Source: Pseudomonas sp. M47T1 (lineage in GTDB: Bacteria > Pseudomonadota > Gammaproteobacteria > Pseudomonadales > Pseudomonadaceae). Taken from it: a DNA stretch of 60,603 nt. Where the stretch lies: NCBI RefSeq assembly GCF_000263855.1, contig NZ_AJWX01000036.1:1-60603 (forward strand), read 5' to 3'. Made by a program: the position numbers and the translations under genes. Position 1 is the first letter of the stretch, and every line of letters starts with the position of its first letter. Below are positions 35,193-43,956 of the stretch, one piece after another. Under the pieces are notes generated by a model. It did no database searches, was not told the origin of the DNA, and saw nothing but the letters and a program-made list of their open reading frames with translations.

Positions 35193-36596
35193 TCAACTGG
35201 CGTACAGGCTGGCTTCCACGTCCATGCCGGCGTCGCGCATCTGCGCCAGTTTGTAGCGCAAGGTGCGCGGGCTGATGCCCAGGCGTTCGGCAGCTTCCTT
35301 GCGGCGGCCGCGCTCGGTGCGCAGGGTGTCGATGATCAGCTGGAATTCCCGGCGACGCAGGTCGTCGCCCAGGCCGCCAGCCGCTTCGGCGGGCAGCGCC
35401 GTCAAGGACTCGACAGCCACCGGCGCGCTGCGCACGATGGACAGTGCCGGCAACGGCGCCGCACCCACGGGGCCTGCCAGGCAGAAGTCCTCGGCCTGGA
35501 TCAGCCCACCTTGTTGCAGAATCAGCGCACGCTGAATGGCATTGTCCAGCTCACGTACGTTGCCTGGCCACGGGTAGCCGACCAGGCACGCCTGGGCTGC
35601 CGGCGCCAGCCGCACGGCAGCATGCTTCATTTTATTGACGTGCTTGGCCAGCAAACGGTCGGCCAGCGGCAGAATGTCGGCGGTGCGCTCGCGCAACGGG
35701 CGCCAGGCCAGCGGGAACACCGACAGGCGATAGTACAAGTCTTCACGGAAACGCCCCGCCGCCACTTCCCCGGCCAGGTCACGGTTGGTGGTGGCCACCA
35801 CGCGAATGTCCAGGGCAATCGGTTTGCGCGCCCCTACCCGCTCCACTTCACGCTCCTGCAACACCCGCAGCAACTTGGCCTGCAAGCCCAGGGGCATTTC
35901 CGAAATTTCGTCGAGCAGCAAAGTACCGCCATCGGCCTGCTCGAACTTGCCGGCCTGGGCCGCGATGGCACCGGTGAACGAACCCTTTTCATGGCCGAAC
36001 AGCGTGGCTTCGAGCATGTTGTCGGGAATGGCCGCACAGTTGATGGCAATGAACGGCTGGCTGGCCCGATTGGACTGCTGGTGAATGTAGCGCGCCAGCA
36101 CTTCCTTGCCAGTGCCCGACTCGCCGGAAATCAGCACGGTGGAGTCGCTGCGCGCCACGCGCGCGGCCAGCTCCAACAATTTCGCGCTGGCAGGCTCAAC
36201 CGCCACCGGCCCTTCGCTCTCGGTAGCGCCCAGGCAACCCAGGGCATGACGCGCCACCAGATCCAGCAGCGCCTTGGGCACAAACGGTTTTACCAGGTAA
36301 TCGGCGGCACCGGCGCGCATGGCTTCCACGGCGCGGTCCACCGCTGCATGGGCAGTCATCAATAGCACCGGCAACTGCGGCTGGCGGCTGCGCAATTGGC
36401 ACAGCAACTGGTGACCGTCCATGCCCGGCATGTTGACGTCACTGATGACCATGCCGAACACCTCGCTGGCCACGGCCAGCAACGCGTCTTCAGCGGTACC
36501 TACGGCGCGGTAGTCGTAGCCGCCCAATTCCAGGGTATCGCCCAGCGCCTCGCGCAGGGCCCGATCATCCTCGACCAGCAGTACCTTGATGGCCAT
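35193..36596 (-). CDS. fleR: Two-component response regulator FleR (sigma-54 activator)
   Basis: A 467-aa NtrC-type activator. The receiver has Asp53 as phosphoacceptor, the AAA+ domain has Walker A GESGTGKE at 158-165 and a GSFTGA loop for sigma-54 contact, and the C-terminus is a Fis-type helix-turn-helix (RKEAAERLGISPRTLRYKL). I start at 36596 (MAIKVLLVEDD), just after fleS; a longer frame would add 116 residues overlapping fleS. It switches on class III flagellar genes. Confidence 0.95.
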   Translation of the reverse strand: MAIKVLLVEDDRALREALGDTLELGGYDYRAVGTAEDALLAVASEVFGMVISDVNMPGMDGHQLLCQLRSRQPQLPVLLMTAHAAVDRAVEAMRAGAADYLVKPFVPKALLDLVARHALGCLGATESEGPVAVEPASAKLLELAARVARSDSTVLISGESGTGKEVLARYIHQQSNRASQPFIAINCAAIPDNMLEATLFGHEKGSFTGAIAAQAGKFEQADGGTLLLDEISEMPLGLQAKLLRVLQEREVERVGARKPIALDIRVVATTNRDLAGEVAAGRFREDLYYRLSVFPLAWRPLRERTADILPLADRLLAKHVNKMKHAAVRLAPAAQACLVGYPWPGNVRELDNAIQRALILQQGGLIQAEDFCLAGPVGAAPLPALSIVRSAPVAVESLTALPAEAAGGLGDDLRRREFQLIIDTLRTERGRRKEAAERLGISPRTLRYKLAQMRDAGMDVEASLYAS

Positions 36597-36601
36597 CAGC
36601 G

Positions 36602-37810
36602 TTACTCCTGCACCGCACGGGTATGGATCAGTGGCAACGTCACCACTGCACAGGTACCGCGCCCCAGCCGCGAACGAATCGCCAACTCGCCCTGGTGGGC
36701 GCGGGAAACGGCCTTGACCACCGCCAGGCCGAGGCCGGTGCCGGTGGTCTTGGTGGTGAAAAATGGCTCGCCCAGGCGCGCCAGCACGGCGGGCACGATG
36801 CCGCTGCCGTTGTCGCTGATGGCCAGGCGCAGCTGGTGATCGCGGGCATACAAGTGAATTTTCAGGTGCACCTGGCCCGGGCTGGACTGTATCGAGTTCT
36901 CGATCAGGTTGAGCAAGGCGCCCACCAGCGTGTCGCGGTTGCACAGCAACTCACCCACCGGGCAATCGAACTGCCAGCGCACCGCCAGGTCTTGAAGATG
37001 GGTGTGGGCGGCGGACTGCAAGGCTTCAAACAGCGCGCGCGGGGTCAGGCGGTCGCTCAGCGGCAGCTCGCCCCGGGCGAACACGAGCATGTCGCGAACC
37101 TGGTGTTCCAGCTCATGCAGGCGCTCCTTGAGGCGCCCGGCAAAGCGCTGCTGGGTTTCCACCGGCAAGGCTTGCTCCGTCAAATGACTGGCATACAACA
37201 ATGCCGCCGACAGTGGCGTACGAATCTGATGGGCCAGGGAAGCCACCATGCGGCCCAGGGACGAGAGGCGCTCGTGACGAGCCAGTTGATCTTGCAGGCG
37301 GCGGGTTTCCGTCAAGTCCGTGAGCAACACCAGTTGCCCGGGCTCAGAACCCAACGAACGAGTGGCGATAGACAGGCGGCGGCCGTCCTTGAGGGAGATT
37401 TCATGGCCATCGTCCTCGCGCGGGGCGAAGCAGCGGGCAATCACCTGGCGCCACAGCACGCCATCCAGCGGCTCGCCAAGCAACTGGCGCGCCGCCGGGT
37501 TGGCTTCGCACACCACGCCGTGGGCATCGATGACGATCACGCCGCCCGGCAGCAGGTCGAGCAAGTGCTGCAGGCGGTTCGCCAGGCGTTCCTTCTCGGC
37601 CAGCTCGGCCATGCGCTGGGCGCTGACCACGGCCAGCTCACCCTTGAGCTCGGCCACGCGGGCCTCGAGCATGCTGTAGGAATCGCTGAGCTGGGTCGAC
37701 ATCTGGTTGAACAGTGCAAACGCCTGCTCAAGGCCCAGCCGGCTGGTCTGTTCAACAGAGGGCTGACCCTCGAGTTCAGGGGCAGTGGTCATGGGGGCGG
37801 CCTGTGGCAT
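36602..37810 (-). CDS. fleS: Sensor histidine kinase FleS
   Basis: A 402-aa kinase without membrane segments, so cytoplasmic. It has a coiled region, a PAS domain (about 80-165), a HisKA domain with His194 (SLAHQIRTPLSA) and a HATPase domain with NLIENS and GTGLGLAVVK. It phosphorylates FleR, encoded 5 nt downstream. Confidence 0.95.
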   Translation of the reverse strand: MPQAAPMTTAPELEGQPSVEQTSRLGLEQAFALFNQMSTQLSDSYSMLEARVAELKGELAVVSAQRMAELAEKERLANRLQHLLDLLPGGVIVIDAHGVVCEANPAARQLLGEPLDGVLWRQVIARCFAPREDDGHEISLKDGRRLSIATRSLGSEPGQLVLLTDLTETRRLQDQLARHERLSSLGRMVASLAHQIRTPLSAALLYASHLTEQALPVETQQRFAGRLKERLHELEHQVRDMLVFARGELPLSDRLTPRALFEALQSAAHTHLQDLAVRWQFDCPVGELLCNRDTLVGALLNLIENSIQSSPGQVHLKIHLYARDHQLRLAISDNGSGIVPAVLARLGEPFFTTKTTGTGLGLAVVKAVSRAHQGELAIRSRLGRGTCAVVTLPLIHTRAVQE

Positions 37811-37862
37811 CGTGATCTCTCGCGTGGCATACCGTCATAAACGGGTATCGTGCCAGCTATGT

Positions 37863-37879
37863 AGCAATCGTCGTGCCGA
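37863..37879 (-). promoter_or_regulatory. Sigma-54 promoter of fleSR
   Basis: The minus strand reads TCGGCACGACGATTGCT: GGCACG and TTGCT separated as required, 53 nt upstream of fleS. FleQ plus RpoN are known to drive fleSR in P. aeruginosa. Confidence 0.85.
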
Positions 37880-38043
37880 ATCATTTTGTGCGCGCCATCA
37901 CAGCGCCAGAGATTGGCATCGACCCTGATACAAATCAAGGAAAGCCAGCGTAGACAAGGGGTTACAAGAGAGGGGGAAATGCGAAAAAAGATACAAAGCA
38001 GTTCGACCGGCGCGTCCGTGCGCCAGCCTGGGGAACTCAAGCG

Positions 38044-39519
38044 TCAATCATCTGTCTGGTCGTCGCCTTCACGCCGGCTCATGCCGTACTTGCGCATCTT
38101 CTCTACCAGGGTGGTACGGCGGATACGCAGGCGCTCGGCGGCACGCGCCACGATACCGTTGGCATCGTCCAACGCTTGCTGAATCAGCCCCTGCTCCAGG
38201 CCACCGAGGTAGTCCTTGAGGTCCAGGCCTTCGGGCGGCAGCATGGCGCCAGTGGTGAAGTCCGGCGTATGGCCATTGATGGCCACGCGTTCCTCCAGGT
38301 CACTGCGCAGGCTGTCGACCAGTTGCTCGTCTTCGTCGTCCACGTAGCGGAATTTCTTCGGCAGCTCGGCAACTCCGATCACCCCGTACGGATGCATGAT
38401 TGCCATGCGCTCCACCAGGTTGGCCAGTTCGCGAACGTTGCCCGGCCAGCCATGACGGCACAGCGACATGATGGCCGCAGAGTTAAAGCGAATGGAACCG
38501 CGCTTTTCATGCTCCATGCGCGAGATCAGTTCGTTCATCAACAGCGGGATGTCTTCCACGCGCTCACGCAGTGGCGCCATCTCGATGGGGAACACGTTCA
38601 GGCGGTAATAGAGGTCTTCACGGAAGGTGCCGACCTCGATCATGCTTTCCAGGTTTTTGTGCGTGGCGGCAATGATGCGCACGTCAATGCTCTGGGTCTT
38701 GTTGCTGCCCACGCGCTCGAAGGTGCGCTCTTGCAGCACACGCAGCAACTTGACCTGCATGGGCAGCGGCATGTCGCCGATTTCGTCGAGGAACAGGGTA
38801 CCGCCGTTGGCCAGCTCGAAACGACCGGCACGGCTGGTGATGGCACCGGTGAAGGCGCCCTTCTCATGGCCGAACAGTTCGCTTTCCAGCAACTCGGCCG
38901 GGATAGCGCCGCAGTTGACCGGCACGAAGGGCGCGTCACGGCGCTTGGAATGGTAGTGCAGGTTGCGCGCCACCACTTCCTTGCCGGTGCCCGATTCGCC
39001 CAGGATCAATACACTGGCGTCGGTGTCGGCCACCTGCTGCATCATCTGGCGTACGTGCTGGATGGCACGGCTGGTGCCTACCAGGCTGCGGAACAGGTTG
39101 GGCTCGCGTTGACGACCGCGCTCGCGGGCCTGGTCGTACATTTCGCGATAGACCTGGGCGCGGTGCAGTGAATCCAGGAGCTTGCTGTAGCTGGGCGGCA
39201 TTTCCAGGGTGGAAAGCACGCGCCGGCGCAAGTCGTCCGGCAGGTCGCCAGGGGCTGCGTCACCTAAAAGCAGCACCGGAAGGAACTCATCCCACCCGGC
39301 AATGGTCTTAAGCAAGCCTTGAAGGGTACCGGGGGCGTTGACAGTCCCTACCAGGACGCAAAGCACTTCCCGATTCGACGACAACGAGTCGACAACCTGG
39401 CGCCAGTCGGAACTGGTGCAGGGCAAATTTTCTTCGCCGAGAAAATTTAGAATCACCGCCAGATCCCGGCGGCGAACGCTATCGTCATCGATTAGCAGAA
39501 TTTTGGTTTCACGCCACAT
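38044..39519 (-). CDS. fleQ: Master flagellar regulator FleQ
   Basis: A 491-aa sigma-54 enhancer-binding protein at the top of the flagellar hierarchy. It has a degenerate receiver-like domain (about 1-120), the LFRS motif with Arg144 known for c-di-GMP binding, Walker A GESGTGKE at 174-181, a GAFTGA loop, and a C-terminal Fis-type helix-turn-helix (VARAAERLRIRRTTLVEKM). The 168-nt upstream gap is clearly AT-richer than the neighbours; I could not place a sigma-70 promoter there with confidence. Confidence 0.97.
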   Translation of the reverse strand: MWRETKILLIDDDSVRRRDLAVILNFLGEENLPCTSSDWRQVVDSLSSNREVLCVLVGTVNAPGTLQGLLKTIAGWDEFLPVLLLGDAAPGDLPDDLRRRVLSTLEMPPSYSKLLDSLHRAQVYREMYDQARERGRQREPNLFRSLVGTSRAIQHVRQMMQQVADTDASVLILGESGTGKEVVARNLHYHSKRRDAPFVPVNCGAIPAELLESELFGHEKGAFTGAITSRAGRFELANGGTLFLDEIGDMPLPMQVKLLRVLQERTFERVGSNKTQSIDVRIIAATHKNLESMIEVGTFREDLYYRLNVFPIEMAPLRERVEDIPLLMNELISRMEHEKRGSIRFNSAAIMSLCRHGWPGNVRELANLVERMAIMHPYGVIGVAELPKKFRYVDDEDEQLVDSLRSDLEERVAINGHTPDFTTGAMLPPEGLDLKDYLGGLEQGLIQQALDDANGIVARAAERLRIRRTTLVEKMRKYGMSRREGDDQTDD

Positions 39520-39687
39520 GCAATAGCAACTTCCCTAGTCAACTCGATGCCCGCAATGGGCAAGCTAGACGTTCATTTGGTCGGTAACAACCTATAGACG
39601 CCTGAAGAAAGTAAACAGCTACTAGTTAAGTCAAAAAAGCGAATACAGTCAAATTTATGGCGCATTACTTCTGATCAACCGAGCAAA

Positions 39688-39981
39688 TTAACGGAACAGA
39701 TGGTAAACCTTTGCAGCGTTGTGCGCATGTTTCAGTTGTGACATCTCGTCGACTATTGCCTTGCGCTCGCCCTTGCTGGCTTCCAGCAACTGCCGATACA
39801 CGGCCAGCAGCCCTTCCAATTTGCTCCGAAGTTCGTCCTCGTTGGGCTGGTCTTCCACCGCCAGGGCGTCGACGCAGGCGCGGCACTGGCGATCCAGCTC
39901 GCGAATGGCTTCCCAATCGCGCGCCGCCAGGGCGTCGCTCAGGGCCAGACTGGTGTGTTCAATACGTTGCAGTGCGCTCAT
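39688..39981 (-). CDS. fliT: FliT-like flagellar export chaperone
   Basis: A small helical protein of 97 aa in the position of FliT, after fliS. I chose ATG 39981 because GAGGAAG precedes it at 5 nt. An ATG at 39999 would add six residues (MSEEVD) and also has a weaker AAGG. FliT family members bind the cap protein FliD; here the assignment rests mainly on position, size and helical pattern. Confidence 0.8.
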   Translation of the reverse strand: MSALQRIEHTSLALSDALAARDWEAIRELDRQCRACVDALAVEDQPNEDELRSKLEGLLAVYRQLLEASKGERKAIVDEMSQLKHAHNAAKVYHLFR

Positions 39982-40006
39982 GTCGACTTCCTCGGACATT
40001 TTGGCC

Positions 40007-40402
40007 TTACTCGACGGTTGCGATGGCATCCCAGCCACTCTTGACGGTAATCAGCAGCTTGGCAACCTCATCGATCATTTCCGAATCGTTCTTGCGGTTG
40101 GCTTCGCCCAGGCGCTGCATCATGTAAGCATACAGGGCATCCAGGTCTTGCAGGGAAGCCGGGTCGCCACCGCTTTTTTCGGGATCGAGGCCGGTACGCA
40201 GGCCGCCGATGATTTCAATGGCCTTGCTCAACATGAGGCCCTTTTGCGCGATCTGGCCGCGGCTGAGCGCGCCCTTGGCTTGTGCCAGGCGATCGAGACC
40301 ACCCTCCATGAGCATCTGCACCAGGCGGTGCGGGCTCGCTTCGGAGGTCTGCGCCACAGAACTGACCTTCTGATATTGGCGAAGGGCTTTCATGGGATTC
40401 AT
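40007..40402 (-). CDS. fliS: Flagellin export chaperone FliS
   Basis: A 131-aa helical chaperone that keeps flagellin monomeric before export. The N-terminal segment has VAQTSEASPHRLVQMLMEGGL, noted here as residues 16-36, and LDALYAYMMQRL, typical of the family. It lies downstream of fliD. Confidence 0.95.
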   Translation of the reverse strand: MNPMKALRQYQKVSSVAQTSEASPHRLVQMLMEGGLDRLAQAKGALSRGQIAQKGLMLSKAIEIIGGLRTGLDPEKSGGDPASLQDLDALYAYMMQRLGEANRKNDSEMIDEVAKLLITVKSGWDAIATVE

Positions 40403-40507
40403 GTTGCTTCCTCGTTACACGTCAACAGTGATGTGTGTTGCATGACCATTGTGTCGACTGGCCTGCAAAAAACTTTAGGGCGCCGTGGCGGCGGGCTGAA
40501 ACGACAA

Positions 40508-40540
40508 GGCCCGGATCGCCTGTGACGGCGGTTCCGGGCC
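40508..40540 (-). terminator. Stem-loop after fliD
   Basis: GGCCCGGA pairs with TCCGGGCC (allowing one bulge), and an inner CCGCC/GGCG pairing encloses a short loop. It lies just downstream of the fliD stop. There is no long T-tract after it, so it may attenuate rather than stop transcription into fliS. Confidence 0.5.
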
Positions 40541-40558
40541 CGGTGCAGCATGGCGTGA

Positions 40559-42043
40559 TCAGCTCGACGACTTGGTGTTCAAGGCGTTCAGGGTGGTCAT
40601 GACGCTAGTGCTGGTGGCGTTCAGCTGGGCCACCAGGGTGTCCATCTGGGTGTACTTGGCCGTCAGCGTGGTGGTCAGAGCATCCATGCGGGTGTTCAGG
40701 TCCGTTTGCTGGTCGTTCAAGTCTGTGGTGGTGGCCGCATAAGCCTTGATCCGGGTTGCCAGGATGCCGCCAGTTTCAGTGTACGGCGTGATCACCGACG
40801 TCAGGCGGCTCAGCAACCCATCAGTACCCACGAACAGACCGGCAACGTTGCCAGCGTTAGTGGTCATGGCGGTATCCCACTTGGTGCTATCCATCAGCAG
40901 GGTGCCATCTTCCTGCGTGGTGATACCCAACTGCGAAAGAACGCTCAAGCTGCCGCTAGTGGTACTGGTCTTGGTCAACTGCCCCTGGATCGAAGCCAGC
41001 AACGAGCGAATACCCGAGTCACCGGTCAGCGCGCCGGCAGTGGTAGTGGCCGAGGTGCTGGTACTGTCGGTTGCGCCAGTGGCGGTTACTGCGGTTTGCG
41101 CAGTCACGGCCAGCATCAGGGCGTTGTAGGCGCTGACGAACGAGGTGACGGACGTCTTCATGTCGTCGGTGCTGGAACCAACGGTGATAGTGCTGGTGGC
41201 AGGCGTGACAGTACCGTCACTGGCCGTGGTACCACCACCGGCCAGGGTGATGGTCACGCCGCTGATCGCCCCGGTCAGGGTATTGCTGGAGCTCTTCATA
41301 TCATCCAGGCCATCGATCGAATAGATCGCGTCCTGAGGCAGGTTGCCCAGGTAACCGGCACCGCTGCTGGAGCCCGCCACGGTACCGTCTACCGCCAGCG
41401 CATCGATACCACTCACGGACAGACCCGTGTTGGCACCCGTGTTGGTGGACGACAGCACCAGGCGCGAAGCACCGGTGGAGTCGGTCACCAGGTTGGCGGT
41501 GACGCCGTTGGATTGCAGCTGCGTGTTGATCGCATCGCGCACGCCGGACAAGGTGGTGTTGGCCGCCAGCGAGACACTGTAGGAGGTACCGTTGGCCTGG
41601 GCGATGGTCAGCGTGGTGGCCGCGGTGTTCATCACCGTGGTCGCGCCGCCACTGACCGCCGCAGTGGTAACCTTAGAACCGGTCGCCAACTGGGTCACGG
41701 TCAGGTCATAGGTACCGGCCGCCGCAGTGTTGCTGGAGGTTGCGGTCGCCACCGACGTATTCGAGGAGGTCGCCGCCAGGCCGATGAACGAGTTGGTGTC
41801 GTTCAGTGCCGCCATCGCAGTGGTAAAGGTTGTCAACGCAGTACTGACGGTACTGACCGCAGAGCTCAATGCAGCGGTAGTCGAAAGCTGCGCAGTGATC
41901 TGGTCTTGCTTCGGCGCCTTTTGAGCGTTTACCAGGGCCTCGACGATGGAGGCAGTGTCAATACCCGAACCGACGCCGCTGACGGTGATGCCACCCGAAC
42001 TGCTGACTGAGGTCGTGCTCGTGGTGCTGGAAGTAGTGGTCAT
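40559..42043 (-). CDS. fliD: Flagellar filament cap protein FliD
   Basis: A 494-aa protein, Ser/Thr-rich throughout, with a FliD N-terminal domain (GITVSGVGSGIDTASIVEAL) and a coiled C-terminus (MDALTTTLTAKYTQMDTLVAQLN). Five copies cap the growing filament and help flagellin fold. Confidence 0.96.
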   Translation of the reverse strand: MTTTSSTTSTTSVSSSGGITVSGVGSGIDTASIVEALVNAQKAPKQDQITAQLSTTAALSSAVSTVSTALTTFTTAMAALNDTNSFIGLAATSSNTSVATATSSNTAAAGTYDLTVTQLATGSKVTTAAVSGGATTVMNTAATTLTIAQANGTSYSVSLAANTTLSGVRDAINTQLQSNGVTANLVTDSTGASRLVLSSTNTGANTGLSVSGIDALAVDGTVAGSSSGAGYLGNLPQDAIYSIDGLDDMKSSSNTLTGAISGVTITLAGGGTTASDGTVTPATSTITVGSSTDDMKTSVTSFVSAYNALMLAVTAQTAVTATGATDSTSTSATTTAGALTGDSGIRSLLASIQGQLTKTSTTSGSLSVLSQLGITTQEDGTLLMDSTKWDTAMTTNAGNVAGLFVGTDGLLSRLTSVITPYTETGGILATRIKAYAATTTDLNDQQTDLNTRMDALTTTLTAKYTQMDTLVAQLNATSTSVMTTLNALNTKSSS

Positions 42044-42117
42044 TGGTTGAACTCCCGTTCCGGCGGCTGTCGGCTTTTTGACAAAACGCCTATCGTAAGC
42101 TGATTTCTACAAATTCA

Positions 42118-42134
42118 AACAAATCTCGTGCCAA
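42118..42134 (-). promoter_or_regulatory. Possible sigma-54 promoter of fliD
   Basis: The minus strand reads TTGGCACGAGATTTGTT. The -24 half is perfect, but the nearly invariant GC at -12 is GT. It lies directly after the flaG stop codon, 75 nt before fliD. Confidence 0.45.
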
Positions 42135-42138
42135 CGGC

Positions 42139-42519
42139 TCAGACTTGCGTGTCGAACAGCATACTGTTGCCGTCCTTGAGACTTTGCGCCAATTTCAAGG
42201 CGGTTTCGGAAGGAATCTGCCGAACCACTTCACCCGTTTCGGTGGCGATGACCTTGACCACCACTTGGTGGGTTGTATCGTCAATGGAGAACTGTAGGTT
42301 GCGCTGATTGGCGTCAACGAAAGCCTGCATGTCCTTCACTGCTTTGTCCAATTCTGCCCGCTCCGGCTTTTTGCCGGCGTCGGTGCTGGTGCTGCTGGTC
42401 TTGCCATCGGTCGCGGTGGCGGTGGTCGCCGCTGCGGTGGCTGGCGCGGCTGCGCTGCTGGCCGCCGTCTGCGTCGCAACCTGGGGGTAAGACGCGTTCA
42501 ACTTGACGCTCATGTCCAT
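42139..42519 (-). CDS. flaG: FlaG family protein
   Basis: A 126-aa protein with a variable Ala/Thr-rich N-terminal half and the conserved FlaG domain after about residue 60 (FVDANQRNLQFSIDDTTHQVVVKVI and ETGEVVRQIPSE, the first noted as residues 70-94). FlaG influences filament length in other bacteria. The start at 42519 (MDMSVKLN) avoids overlap with the fliC terminator. Confidence 0.9.
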   Translation of the reverse strand: MDMSVKLNASYPQVATQTAASSAAAPATAAATTATATDGKTSSTSTDAGKKPERAELDKAVKDMQAFVDANQRNLQFSIDDTTHQVVVKVIATETGEVVRQIPSETALKLAQSLKDGNSMLFDTQV

Positions 42520-42540
42520 GTCCGTCACCTCGAAAATGTG

Positions 42541-42577
42541 AAAAAACGAAAGGGCACTCGTGAGCACCCTTCCGTTC
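42541..42577 (-). terminator. Rho-independent terminator of fliC
   Basis: On the minus strand AACGGAAGGGTGCTC pairs with GAGTGCCCTTTCGTT and is followed by a run of T. It lies 16 nt after the fliC stop. Confidence 0.85.
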
Positions 42578-42592
42578 AACTAGCCGTTGCTA

Positions 42593-43441
42593 TTACTGAA
42601 GCAGTTTCAGTACAGCGGATGGCAGTTGGTTGGCTTGCGACAGGATCGCGGTGGAAGCCGACTGCAGAGTTTGTTGCTTGGTCAGTTCAGCAGTTTCAGC
42701 AGCGAAGTCAGCATCCTGAATGGTCGAACGCGAAGCGGTGGCGTTCGAAACGATGTTGTTCAGGTTGGAGATGGTGCTGGCGAAACGGTTTTGCTTGGCA
42801 CCCAGGTCAGCACGAGCGCTGTTGATGGTGGACAGGGCGGCGTCGATAGCGGAGATCGAGGCGTCGATCGCGCTGTGAGCCACGTCGTTGCTGGTACCCG
42901 AGATCGAAGTCGACGACAGACCCAGGCCGCTGGCCGAGAAGTTGCCGGTCAGGGACAGGGTGATGTGCTGGTCGGAACCAGTCATCGCGCCAACCTGGAA
43001 TTCCAGGGTCGAAGCCGAACCGTCCAGCAGTTTCATGCCGGTGCCGAAAGTGGTCGACGTCGAGATACGAGTCAGTTCCTGGCTCATCTGCGAGTATTCG
43101 GCGTTCAGCGAGGTACGGTCAGCGGTGCTGTTGGAGTCGTTTCGCGACTGGACGGCCAGTTCACGCATACGTTGCAGAATGTTGGTCGACTCTTGCAGAG
43201 CGCCTTCAGCGGTCTGAGCGATCGAGATACCGTCGTTGGCGTTTTTGGTCGCCATGGTCAGGCCGTTGATCTGAGTGGTCAGACGGCTGGCGATTTGCAG
43301 GCCAGCGGCGTCGTCTTTGGCGCTGTTGATTTTCAGGCCGGAAGACAGGCGAGTCATAGCGGTGGACAGGGAGCTGGCGGCGTTGTTCAGGTTGTTCTGA
43401 ACGGTCAGCGAAGCGATGTTAGTGTTTACAGTCAAAGCCAT
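42593..43441 (-). CDS. fliC: Flagellin FliC (short type)
   Basis: A 282-aa flagellin with conserved D0/D1 termini (MALTVNTNIASLTVQNNL; ends SQANQLPSAVLKLLQ) and a small, Ser/Thr-rich central region (about residues 140-195) that is the likely glycan-bearing part. Residues 30-51 correspond to the flg22 epitope, with changes in its first half and a conserved NSAKDDAAGLQIA half. It has a sigma-28 promoter and its own terminator, and the neighbouring island encodes glycan genes. Confidence 0.97.
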   Translation of the reverse strand: MALTVNTNIASLTVQNNLNNAASSLSTAMTRLSSGLKINSAKDDAAGLQIASRLTTQINGLTMATKNANDGISIAQTAEGALQESTNILQRMRELAVQSRNDSNSTADRTSLNAEYSQMSQELTRISTSTTFGTGMKLLDGSASTLEFQVGAMTGSDQHITLSLTGNFSASGLGLSSTSISGTSNDVAHSAIDASISAIDAALSTINSARADLGAKQNRFASTISNLNNIVSNATASRSTIQDADFAAETAELTKQQTLQSASTAILSQANQLPSAVLKLLQ

Positions 43442-43522
43442 GACGAAATTCCTCGATGGGTGGGTGCAGCGGCTTCCGGCCCTGGCAACCGCCGGGTGTG
43501 GCCTAGAGAACCTTCGTAATAG

Positions 43523-43551
43523 TTATCGTCGTGATGGGAAGTTGCTTGAGG
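43523..43551 (-). promoter_or_regulatory. Sigma-28 (FliA) promoter of fliC
   Basis: The minus strand reads TCAAGCAA, 11 nt, then GACGATAA, close to the FliA consensus TAAAGTTT-N11-GCCGATAA. The untranslated leader to ATG 43441 would be about 75 nt. Confidence 0.8.
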
Positions 43552-43686
43552 GCTTTTTTCGAAAAAAAACGCCATCAGTACGCCACCCCTTGTAAACCGG
43601 GCCTTGCAGGCCACCTGACGACGCCTTTACCGGCACCCGCCCACGTATCGCTTGTGACACACATCACATTTTTCGGCGCTTTGCGC

Positions 43687-43956
43687 TCAGGACTCCCCAC
43701 CCTGCCGCATCAGCTCCAGCAACTCATACTCAAGGTAATCCGCCACCCCCAACCAATCCTGGCCTTCCTGACACGCCAGGACCTGGCCGAGCACCGCGCC
43801 CCACTGCTGTTGCAGGGCCGCAGGCGTGCGATCAAACAGCGGCATCAGGCCACCGAACAGCTCGACCATCACCAGCGCCGCCTCTACATCACGCCCCAGG
43901 CGGAACAGATGAGCGCAGGCCACGGCCGGTTCCCGGTATTGCGCGAAACCGCTCAT
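43687..43956 (-). CDS. Small helical protein of unknown function between maf and fliC
   Basis: An 89-aa protein, predicted mostly helical, with no signal peptide or membrane segment. The start at 43956 overlaps the stop of the Maf-like gene by 4 bp (ATGA), with GGAGTGG before it, so it should be translated together with that gene. Notable residues are a LEYELLELM segment near the C-terminus. I do not recognise a family. Its place in the operon suggests a helper of flagellin glycosylation or export, which is inference only. Confidence 0.75.
   Translation of the reverse strand: MSGFAQYREPAVACAHLFRLGRDVEAALVMVELFGGLMPLFDRTPAALQQQWGAVLGQVLACQEGQDWLGVADYLEYELLELMRQGGES

Noticed and set aside
39520..39687. 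Sigma-70 promoter of fleQ (TTGACT-N17-TTAACT in the AT-rich gap)
   Set aside because: The -10 match is only three of six and several other weak pairs exist nearby, so none can be preferred by eye.
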